From the NCBI GenBank assembly GCA_002697005.1, contig NZUD01000051.1:7214-14765 (forward strand): DNA of 7,552 bases, in the 5' to 3' direction. Position 1 is the first letter of the stretch; every line of letters starts with the position of its first letter. The notes under the pieces were generated by a model, which saw nothing but the letters and a program-made list of their open reading frames with translations, was not told where the DNA came from and searched no databases. The translations under genes and the position numbers were made by a program. The stretch comes from Chloroflexota bacterium (GTDB lineage Bacteria; Chloroflexota; Dehalococcoidia; UBA3495). Below are positions 1 through 6,123 of the stretch, piece by piece.

Positions 1-884
1 GTTCCTGCATAAGAAGCGGCGGTCGTCAACATATTACCGCCGAAGGTCGAGCCATGGTCACCCGGAACCAAGGCCATGGCATGTTCTTTGGACAGGAACG
101 CTCCGATAGGCACGCCGTGCCCGAGACCTTTGGCCAGAGTCATGACATCGGGTTCGACACCATATTCCTGATATCCGAACAAGCTGCCCAACCGGCCCAT
201 ACCGGTCTGTACCTCGTCCAAAATCAGCAAGATGCCCTGCTGGTCACACCATTCCCTTACCCGCTTCAGATAGTCGTCGTCAGGAATGATCACTCCGGCC
301 TCACCTTGTACCGGCTCAATCATCACCGCCGCTGTCCTGTCATTCGTGGCGTTCATGATGCCCTCCACGTCGTTGTAGTCAACGTGGACGAATCCGGGTT
401 GTAACGGAGTGAAGTTCTCCTGGTAATGAGGCTGGCCGGTGGCGGCCACAGTAGCCATGGTTCGACCATGGAAGGAATTCAGAGCTGTGATTATCTCGTA
501 AGCGCCGTCGCGGTGGAGCTTACCGTATCGCCGGGCCAGCTTCATGGCGCCCTCATTGGCCTCTGCGCCGCTGTTGCCGAAAAATACCAGGTCGAGTGCG
601 CTATTTTCGATCAGCGTCTCGGCCAGTTGTAGTTGGGGCACGCTGTAGAACTGGTTGGAAGTCTGAACCAGAGTGGCGGCCTGATCCGCAATAGCCTTGG
701 TCACCGTCGGATGGCAGTGGCCCAATTGGTTAACGGCCCAGCCGGCTACGAAATCCAAATACTCTTTGCCGTCGGCGTCCCAAGCGCGCGTGCCTTCGCC
801 CTTGACCAGCACCACCGGTTGGCGGCGTACTGTCTGGGCGTAATACTTCTTCTCGACCTCTATCCAATCACTGCTCTTGCTCAT
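1..884 (-). CDS. argD: Acetylornithine aminotransferase (ArgD), 3' end cut by the window edge
   Basis: PLP-dependent class-III aminotransferase that makes N-acetylornithine from N-acetylglutamate 5-semialdehyde using glutamate, step 4 of arginine synthesis in the cytoplasm. The 294 visible codons read without interruption. The family is usually about 390-400 residues, so roughly 100 C-terminal residues lie outside. Visible motifs are FFGNSGAEANEGAMKLAR (101-118, cofactor phosphate site), SFHGRT (137-142), the PLP-pyridine aspartate in LDEVQTGMGR (D223), the Schiff-base lysine in LAKGLGHGVPIGA (K252) and GSTFGGN (278-284). His256 stands where glycine is common in this loop. The ATG at 884 has an excellent Shine-Dalgarno sequence (GGGGAGGAG at 900-892, 7 nt away). 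It lies 29 bp after the UPF0182 gene with no terminator between them, so it is probably the fourth operon gene. ArgD enzymes often also act on succinyl-diaminopimelate, and another ornithine-type aminotransferase cannot be fully excluded, but the argJ/argB neighbours favour ArgD. Confidence 0.95.
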   Translation of the reverse strand, partial: MSKSSDWIEVEKKYYAQTVRRQPVVLVKGEGTRAWDADGKEYLDFVAGWAVNQLGHCHPTVTKAIADQAATLVQTSNQFYSVPQLQLAETLIENSALDLVFFGNSGAEANEGAMKLARRYGKLHRDGAYEIITALNSFHGRTMATVAATGQPHYQENFTPLQPGFVHVDYNDVEGIMNATNDRTAAVMIEPVQGEAGVIIPDDDYLKRVREWCDQQGILLILDEVQTGMGRLGSLFGYQEYGVEPDVMTLAKGLGHGVPIGAFLSKEHAMALVPGDHGSTFGGNMLTTAASYAG

Positions 885-913
885 AGCGGGTCTCCTCCCC
901 ATTATCGGTCTGG

Positions 914-3649
914 TTACTGGGAGTCCTTGTTCAAGGACTTTCGTAGGCGTTCCACAGCCTCTTGAAGCTCTTTCAAGGCCTCGTCCAAGCCATCGACCGC
1001 ATCTTCGATCACATGCAGGCCTTCATGGCCTGGAGTTGCCTGGCCGTCCCCACCTACCCCCGCAGCGCCGCCTGGCAATCCATCGGGAAGCGCCCCACCT
1101 TCCAGCAACATGGCCAATCCTTCGCCGACACTATCCGCCATGACGACGTTGCTGCCGTCGGCTAGAATCACCTTTTTAAGCTCCGGAAATGCTAGCACTT
1201 CCGACTGGAGATACAACGGTTCCACATAGATTATCGCATCGCCGACTGGTATGACCAGTAGCTGGCCTCGTACGACCTGAGACCCAGCCCCGTCCCACAG
1301 TGTGAATTGCTGGGAGATCGTCTGGTCGTTCTCAATACGAGCTTCTACCTGAGCTGGACCATCCACCTGCGGGTCGCTGGGCACTACGAAGGCGTTTAGT
1401 TCGCCATAGTGCTTGCCGTCATTCCGTGCCGTTAGCCAGCCGACCAGGTTCTTCTTATCTCCGGCCGGACTGAAAGGCAACATTAACACAAACTCCTCGG
1501 TGTCGCTGTCGGGCATCTGTAGGATCAGGTACGACGGATGGACATCCACACCGCTCTGGCCGAATCGAGTGTCTTGAGGGATGGCCCATTGTTCAGACTG
1601 GTTGAAGAAAATCTGAGGGTCCGTGATGTGATAGCGCAGATACATGTCTGCTTGAGCCGAGAACAGACCGTTAGGGTAACGGATGTGTGACTGGAGGTCA
1701 GCAGGCATTTCTTGGAAGTCCAGAAACAGGCCCGGGAAGGCGCGCCGATACATCTTCAACAGCGGGTCGTTGGGGTCCATGACGTAGATATAGACCTCGC
1801 CGGTGAACGCGTCAACCGCAGCCTTGACGCTGTTTCGGATGTAGTTAAAGCCGTCTTCAGTGAAAGTCGAGTAAGGGTATCTATCAGTGGTTGTGAAAGC
1901 GTCCTGCAGCCACCATAACTTACCGTAAGAGTCGACCACTGGGTACGGGTCTTCGTCCATGGTCAGGAACGGCGCCAATGAATTGACCCGAGTACTTATC
2001 TGGCGGCGGTACTGGATGCGGGTGTCCGAAGAGACTTGATCGCTGAGCAGGATATTAACGTCGGCGAACTGCCAAGCATAGGCCAACTTGCGAAGGGTTG
2101 AGCCCAATATCACGCCACCTAAACCGTCGTAATGCAGTTCGCTTCCTGAAGGGTCAATCTCAGGGGCCGAACTGTTCACTATGGCGAAGGGCGCTGGCGA
2201 CTCTCCGTAGTACAATTCGGGTCGTTCGATGGGAATCTTCCCTCGGATGGGAATATCCTGAATGAAGAATTCAGGACGCCCTTCTTCGGGCGTGAATCCC
2301 GTAGCCGGGCTCATCGCCAAGCCGTAACCATGTGTATATTGGAGTCTGCGGTTCACCCAGTTGCGCGCGTCGACGGGAAGGTTGTCTGGGTCCAACTCCC
2401 TAGCCGCCAACAACACCTGGCGCAGCTTCCCATCCAAGACGTACCGGTCCGAGTCCATGTTAAGGAAGTTGTAATAAAGTTCCATGAATTGGAGTTGGTT
2501 ATAGGCGTCTTGCAGTGGCTCCACGTCCCAGAGTCGGATGTTTTCGATCACCGCCGGGTTTTCTCTTATCACGTCGGCGTCCAGATTGCCCACAGCTGGC
2601 ACCGAAATTCGCTCCACTTGATCCAACTGGTATGCGAAGCGGGTGGACTCGATGTTCCGTTCGATGTAGACCTTCTCCTTTTCGAATTCGTTGGGGTCCA
2701 CCTGAAACCGTTGGAACAGCGCCGGCAAGGCTAAATTGGCCAACAGCACCATTATGACCCAGAGGCTGGAAGAACCGATCATAAGCCTTAATCCGCCAAA
2801 GTAATGGCTAGTGAAGAACGCTGCCGCAGCCAGAGAGGCTATTGCCGTCATCAGCCACAGCACCGGAATCTTGGCGTGGATATCAGTGTATCCTGCACCG
2901 GCGACCAAGCCTCCGGCTGACACCACCAGGCCGTATATGGCTACCACGTGCCCAACGGCGATGCTCAACATCAACAAGCCGCCTAGAATGCCGATGTGCT
3001 TCAACATGCGAGGTGCCAGGACGAAGTTCAGCCCCCTAAGACCATAGATTCCCGCATAGAGGAACAGCGACATGACGACAGATACGATCAGTATGCCCAT
3101 CACCCAGTTCTGGATGAAGTTGAGCATCTGGAGTGTGACTATGAAGAATGATAGGTCCTTACCGAACTCGGCGTCGGAGACTCCGAACGACACCTTGTTC
3201 AGAACCAGCAGGAAGATCTCCCAACGCCCAGCAGCGGCCGATCCGAAAACCGGGGCGGCGATAAGAACAGTAATGAAAACCGCCGCCACCAGCATAGCCC
3301 GCAACAGACGCATGGTGTCTTCATTGATTGGGAGACTGGAAGGGCCTCTAGAGAACCGAAATGTGAAATAGAAATTAATCATCAGGGAAGCGGAAGTCAT
3401 TACCGTGCCACCGATGAAGAGCCAGATCTTTATAACCAAGATCTTGGTGAACACATCCCGATATCCCAACTCGCCGTACCACAGCAGGTCGGTGTAAACC
3501 GTCCTCAGCCACCACAGGATCAAGAAGGCAAACAGAAGACCAATGGCGATTATGCAGCCGTTTCGAACTCGCAGTAGTACAACCGCCGAGATTCCAGGTA
3601 AGTTCGGCCCGTCTGGTTGTTCTGCGTCGTTGGTCAGGTCATAGCTCAT
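914..3649 (-). CDS. UPF0182 family large integral membrane protein
   Basis: A 911-residue membrane protein of the UPF0182 family (about 900-1000 residues, found in actinobacteria, cyanobacteria, Chloroflexota and some Firmicutes). Its function is not established. Seven hydrophobic segments are visible at about 31-48, 70-96, 115-138, 176-204, 217-243, 262-282 and 292-313. Basic loops at 97-117 and 205-217 fit N-in topology, which puts the large C-terminal domain (about 315-850) outside the membrane. Family-like stretches include TDLLWYGELGYRDVF (53-67), EFGKDLSFF (161-169), VDPNEFEKEKVYIERNI (317-333), THGYGLAMSP (439-448), RPELYYGE (476-483) and IRYPNGLFSAQADMYLRYH (656-674). After about 850 comes a glycine/proline-rich linker and a heptad-like charged helix (about 878-908) that may form a coiled coil. 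The ATG overlaps the argB TGA (ATGA) and has no clear ribosome binding site of its own, suggesting translational coupling. Family assignment is firm; the role is unknown. Confidence 0.93.
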   Translation of the reverse strand: MSYDLTNDAEQPDGPNLPGISAVVLLRVRNGCIIAIGLLFAFLILWWLRTVYTDLLWYGELGYRDVFTKILVIKIWLFIGGTVMTSASLMINFYFTFRFSRGPSSLPINEDTMRLLRAMLVAAVFITVLIAAPVFGSAAAGRWEIFLLVLNKVSFGVSDAEFGKDLSFFIVTLQMLNFIQNWVMGILIVSVVMSLFLYAGIYGLRGLNFVLAPRMLKHIGILGGLLMLSIAVGHVVAIYGLVVSAGGLVAGAGYTDIHAKIPVLWLMTAIASLAAAAFFTSHYFGGLRLMIGSSSLWVIMVLLANLALPALFQRFQVDPNEFEKEKVYIERNIESTRFAYQLDQVERISVPAVGNLDADVIRENPAVIENIRLWDVEPLQDAYNQLQFMELYYNFLNMDSDRYVLDGKLRQVLLAARELDPDNLPVDARNWVNRRLQYTHGYGLAMSPATGFTPEEGRPEFFIQDIPIRGKIPIERPELYYGESPAPFAIVNSSAPEIDPSGSELHYDGLGGVILGSTLRKLAYAWQFADVNILLSDQVSSDTRIQYRRQISTRVNSLAPFLTMDEDPYPVVDSYGKLWWLQDAFTTTDRYPYSTFTEDGFNYIRNSVKAAVDAFTGEVYIYVMDPNDPLLKMYRRAFPGLFLDFQEMPADLQSHIRYPNGLFSAQADMYLRYHITDPQIFFNQSEQWAIPQDTRFGQSGVDVHPSYLILQMPDSDTEEFVLMLPFSPAGDKKNLVGWLTARNDGKHYGELNAFVVPSDPQVDGPAQVEARIENDQTISQQFTLWDGAGSQVVRGQLLVIPVGDAIIYVEPLYLQSEVLAFPELKKVILADGSNVVMADSVGEGLAMLLEGGALPDGLPGGAAGVGGDGQATPGHEGLHVIEDAVDGLDEALKELQEAVERLRKSLNKDSQ

Positions 3650-4485
3650 GGACTTGGCGGCGCCTTCCGGCGCGCGCTTCTAAAATCACCAACTATAGTA
3701 GTGCCAGTGGAATTACCGCGTATGCATTCCAACAGTGCGTTTGGCTGTCTGCCGTCTATGATGTTAGCCACAGGGGATTGTTCGAGGGCCCGGAGACAGG
3801 CAGAAAGTTTGGGGATCATGCCACCTTGAATCACACCAGAGTTGAAAAGGATGTTGGCCCGGCGCCGGTCCAACCTTCTGATGACTCGACCGCCGCCGTC
3901 CATGACGCCGGCAACGTCGGTCAGAAACACCAACTGCTGGGCCTCCAGTGCGCGAGCCAGTTCTCCGGCTACAGTGTCTCCATTGATGTTCAACGGGCTA
4001 CCGGCGTTTTCGGAGCCGTCGCGCACATGGACGCCCAACGGGGCAATCATCGGGATGAACCCGCTATCGAGAGCAACTCGAATCAGGTCGACGTTGACAT
4101 TGGTTACCTCTCCAACGAAACCCAACTCTGGATTTCCTATTTCGGCTTCCACCATGCAACCATCGATCCCACTCAGGCCCACCGACCGGCCTCCGAACTC
4201 GTACATCAATGACACTAATTCTTTGTTGATTAACCCACCGAGGACTGCAACCACTATCTCTAGGCTGGGTGCGTCCGTGACCCGAAGGCCGCCCACAAAC
4301 TGGGGCGCCAGGCCTTGGCGTTGCATCCACTGGGATATCACGTTACCGCCACCATGAACCACCACCACCTGTTGCCCTTCCTCCTGTAGCGCCACCAAGT
4401 CCCTAAGACTGGTGTCATGACTACCCAAGGTGCTGCCGCCGATCTTTACCACTATTGGGTGACCGGAAGTCGGTTGGACCGCCAA
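3646..4485 (-). CDS. argB: Acetylglutamate kinase (ArgB), TTG start
   Basis: Phosphorylates N-acetylglutamate to N-acetylglutamyl-5-phosphate with ATP, step 2 of arginine synthesis in the cytoplasm; amino-acid kinase fold. Numbered from the TTG at 4485 (279 residues), the protein shows VVKIGGST (12-19, K14 and the glycines of the phosphate site), VVHGGG (43-48), GLRVTD (66-71, acylglutamate-binding Arg68), LNINGDTVAGELA (165-177), FLTDVAGVMD (187-196) and GGMIPK (221-226, K226). No ATG is available. The frame opens at a TAG just before a TTG at 4497, and a second in-frame TTG lies at 4485. A strong GGAGGAAG (4495-4488) overlaps the first codons of the longer version and is well placed only for 4485, so I chose the shorter form; with 4497 the product is 283 residues. 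Only about 11 residues precede the first strand, so the N-terminal helix of arginine-inhibited hexameric forms seems absent. The gene lies 221 bp after argJ and overlaps the UPF0182 start by 4 bp. Confidence 0.95.
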   Translation of the reverse strand: MAVQPTSGHPIVVKIGGSTLGSHDTSLRDLVALQEEGQQVVVVHGGGNVISQWMQRQGLAPQFVGGLRVTDAPSLEIVVAVLGGLINKELVSLMYEFGGRSVGLSGIDGCMVEAEIGNPELGFVGEVTNVNVDLIRVALDSGFIPMIAPLGVHVRDGSENAGSPLNINGDTVAGELARALEAQQLVFLTDVAGVMDGGGRVIRRLDRRRANILFNSGVIQGGMIPKLSACLRALEQSPVANIIDGRQPNALLECIRGNSTGTTIVGDFRSARRKAPPSP

Positions 4486-4487
4486 TT

Positions 4488-4495
4488 CTTCCTCC
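4488..4495 (-). promoter_or_regulatory. Shine-Dalgarno sequence that decides the argB start
   Basis: GGAGGAAG on the minus strand, with the GGAGG core 5 nt before the TTG at 4485. For the alternative TTG at 4497 this purine tract would be inside the gene, and the sequence before 4497 (TTTTAGGCT) has no good ribosome binding site. The upstream element CTTCTCC (4582-4576) could pair with this site with one bulged G. Confidence 0.7.
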
Positions 4496-4497
4496 AA

Positions 4498-4706
4498 AGC
4501 CTAAAACAGAATCGAGTATCGATAGGGTCTATTGGGAATGGAATCGGCTGCATAAGAGGGATCGCGAAAGCCGCCGGAGAAGCAATCAGACTACCGCAGG
4601 CCCTTCCGGCTGAATGCGGCCGCCACTCCCCGAATGTTATCGGGAAATCGGACGCAGACGTGTACGAGCAAAAAGGCTCATGCCAACATTTATGATAGAA
4701 ACTTGT
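4498..4706 (-). other. argJ-argB spacer with possible leader structures
   Basis: This is the only long gap inside the operon; the other junctions are a 4-bp overlap and 29 bp. No protein homology is recognisable. On the minus strand it holds an arginine-rich short frame (4681-4637), a hairpin CCCGA-TAACAT-TCGGG (4644-4629) that overlaps the stop of that frame, and an interrupted hairpin CCGCA...TGCGG (arms 4619-4615 and 4598-4594; the CCGCA arm falls within a GCGGCCGC palindrome). GCCGGA (4610-4605) can pair with TCCGGC (4578-4573). None of the hairpins is followed by a T-run, so I do not call an intrinsic terminator. I found no convincing internal promoter. Confidence 0.4.
4637..4681 (-). 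CDS. Possible arginine-rich leader peptide ahead of argB
   Basis: A 14-codon frame from ATG at 4681 to TAA at 4637, MSLFARTRLRPISR. Four of 14 codons are arginine (CGT, CGT, CGT, CGA), three of them alternating at positions 6, 8 and 10. It starts 25 bp after the argJ stop and ends inside a hairpin, in the gap before argB, which would suit a ribosome-mediated arginine sensor. Against it, there is no clear Shine-Dalgarno sequence. The frame also stays open upstream to a GTG at 4723 that overlaps the argJ end, which would give 28 residues with six arginines. Arginine-rich short frames arise easily in GC-rich DNA, so this is a candidate only. Confidence 0.22.
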   Translation of the reverse strand: MSLFARTRLRPISR

Positions 4707-5927
4707 CTAGGTCGTGTAGGCACTGTTGATGACCACGTATTCTTCGGTGAGGTCGCAGCCCCAAGCGGTGGCACGACCGTCCCCGAGATTCAAGTTAACT
4801 CCAAACGTGACCTCATCGCCACGCATGAGAACAACAACGGCGTCCCGGTGGAACGGCACGGGTTTGCCAGATTCCATGATGCAAACTCCGTTGATATATA
4901 GATCGATCTTCGACTCGACAGTTTCGGCCCCGCTGCGGCCAAGGGCCATGACCAGCCTACCCCAGTTGGGGTCTGCTCCGTACACCGCAGATTTAACCAG
5001 CAACGATGAGGTGATAGTCTTGGCAGCCAACCGGGCGTCGGCAACATTCTTGGCGCCCTCGACCTCGGCAACCACCAAAGTTGTCGCCCCTTCACCATCC
5101 TGGGCCAACTGGCGGGTCAACTGGACTAAGACTTCCATAAGGCCATCACGGAAACTGCCAGCATCTGGGCTGGCTGCAGAAAGTGCAGCATTGCCCGCAG
5201 CCCCGTTGGCTAAGACCACTAAACTGTCGTTGGTACTCGTATCACCATCGATATCCAGCATATTAAGCGTGCTGTCTGCGATATCCGGAAGGATTGCCCG
5301 GAGATAGTCCTGCTCAACGGCAGCATCGGTAGCCACAAAGCAAAGCATCGTCGCCATATTAGGGTGAATCATACCCGAGCCCTTTGCTACGCCGCTGATG
5401 TTGACCTCGGTGCCTCCCACATTCACTGTTACTGCAGCTTCCTTTGTCCTGGTATCGGTGGTCATCATTGACCGAGCCAAAGCGTTTCCGCCGTTATCCT
5501 TCAGCTCTATCTCATCGACGCCCTTTCTGATCAGCGTCATGGGCAATTCAACACCGATGACACCGGTGCTGAACACAAGAACTTCTTCTGGTTTTACGCC
5601 CAGGCCGAAAGCGGCTACGGCGGCCATCTCTTTAGCATCTACATAGCCCTGCTCGCCGACTCCCGCATTTGCTATACCCGAATTGACCACCAGCCCGCGT
5701 ACTGGACCGCCGGCAGCCAGAGTCTCCCGGTTCACAGTCACTGACGGTGAGACCAGAGTACTCTTGGTGAACACGCCGGCAACCGAGCACGGGGTATCCG
5801 AAAGAAGCAGTCCCATATCCATTTTGTCTTCCGAGAAGGTCTTGATCCCAACATAGGTGCCGCCAGCTTTGAAGCCTTTAGCGTTAGTTATGGTGCCACC
5901 TTCTACACGGTTGATTGGGCCTGCCAT
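4707..5927 (-). CDS. argJ: Bifunctional ornithine acetyltransferase / N-acetylglutamate synthase (ArgJ)
   Basis: Transfers the acetyl group from N-acetylornithine to glutamate, recycling it in arginine synthesis. Bifunctional members also make N-acetylglutamate from acetyl-CoA, and sequence alone does not settle which type this is. It is an Ntn-type protein that cleaves itself into alpha and beta chains. The 406 residues match the family length. Visible motifs are VVNSGIANAG (80-89), the oxyanion-hole region STGVIGVELPM (120-130), KGSGMIHPNMATML (182-195) with the cleavage/nucleophile threonine T193, DIDGDTSTNDS (225-235), DGEGATTLV (277-285), KSAVYGADPNWGR (312-324) and the C-terminal GCDLTEEYVVINSAYTT (390-406). 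All key residues appear intact. The ATG at 5927 has AAGGAAGG about 6 nt upstream and a promoter about 60 bp away, so argJ is the first gene of the operon. Confidence 0.97.
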   Translation of the reverse strand: MAGPINRVEGGTITNAKGFKAGGTYVGIKTFSEDKMDMGLLLSDTPCSVAGVFTKSTLVSPSVTVNRETLAAGGPVRGLVVNSGIANAGVGEQGYVDAKEMAAVAAFGLGVKPEEVLVFSTGVIGVELPMTLIRKGVDEIELKDNGGNALARSMMTTDTRTKEAAVTVNVGGTEVNISGVAKGSGMIHPNMATMLCFVATDAAVEQDYLRAILPDIADSTLNMLDIDGDTSTNDSLVVLANGAAGNAALSAASPDAGSFRDGLMEVLVQLTRQLAQDGEGATTLVVAEVEGAKNVADARLAAKTITSSLLVKSAVYGADPNWGRLVMALGRSGAETVESKIDLYINGVCIMESGKPVPFHRDAVVVLMRGDEVTFGVNLNLGDGRATAWGCDLTEEYVVINSAYTT

Positions 5928-5985
5928 GGACTACCTTCCTTATGGGGACGATATCACGTTTCTACTCGTGCCTGGGGAAGCACAA

Positions 5986-6013
5986 AGTATATCACAAGAA
6001 GAACGTTATTCAT
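5986..6013 (-). promoter_or_regulatory. Promoter of the argJ operon (extended -10)
   Basis: On the minus strand, TATACT (5991-5986) is preceded directly by TGA, giving an extended -10 element (TGn-TATACT). A weak -35 candidate, ATGAAT, lies at 6013-6008 with a 16-bp spacer. Transcription would start near 5979, leaving a leader of about 50 nt. ATGAATAA (6013-6006), which overlaps the -35, resembles one half of an ArgR operator, but the second half is poor. Confidence 0.6.
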
Positions 6014-6016
6014 CTT

Positions 6017-6065
6017 AAGAACCCTTTATGGAACCGACAGCTGGCCCGTCTGTGGACTGGTTCTT
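6017..6065. repeat. Spaced inverted repeat between the divergent promoters
   Basis: AAGAACC (6017-6023) and GGTTCTT (6059-6065) are a perfect 7-bp inverted pair whose starts are 42 bp apart, about four helical turns. A third GAACC lies at 6031-6035. The left arm lies just beyond the argJ -35 and the right arm between the -35 and -10 of the DUF1015 promoter. The pair could be regulator sites; no binding protein can be named. Confidence 0.35.
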
Positions 6066-6081
6066 GGGGTTAGCCTATAAT
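6053..6081 (+). promoter_or_regulatory. Sigma-70-type promoter of the DUF1015 gene
   Basis: A perfect -10 TATAAT (6076-6081) lies 17 bp after TGGACT (6053-6058), which matches four of six -35 consensus bases. Transcription would start near 6088, giving a leader of about 36 nt that contains AGGTGG (6114-6119) ahead of the ATG. Confidence 0.72.
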
Positions 6082-6123
6082 CGAGCCTTCTCACGGTACA
6101 ATACATGACGCACAGGTGGTGGA

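Noticed and set aside
54..965. Plus-strand open frames opposite argD
   Set aside because: They lie antisense to a clear argD reading with intact aminotransferase motifs, and their translations resemble no family.
3660..3673. Hairpin GCGCC-TTCC-GGCGC at the argB/UPF0182 junction
   Set aside because: A 5-bp stem within the argB coding end and without a T-run; it could be chance in GC-rich codons. It is noted only as a possible feature near the coupled start.
3778..4357. Overlapping plus-strand frames of up to 171 codons across argB
   Set aside because: The minus strand encodes a complete acetylglutamate kinase here; the plus-strand frames are codon-bias shadows with no plausible start signals.
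4629..4644. Intrinsic terminator after argJ
   Set aside because: The CCCGA/TCGGG stem has 5 strong pairs but is not followed by a run of T, so termination is not supported by sequence alone.
4417..4901. Plus-strand frames spanning the argJ-argB spacer
   Set aside because: They run through the 3' end of argJ and the 5' end of argB on the opposite strand, have no recognisable motif and no good ribosome binding site.
5928..5980. T-box riboswitch or arginine leader peptide upstream of argJ
   Set aside because: The predicted leader is only about 50 nt, too short for a T-box. The only short frame in it (from a GTG) contains a single arginine, and the CACG...CGTG stem is just 4 bp.
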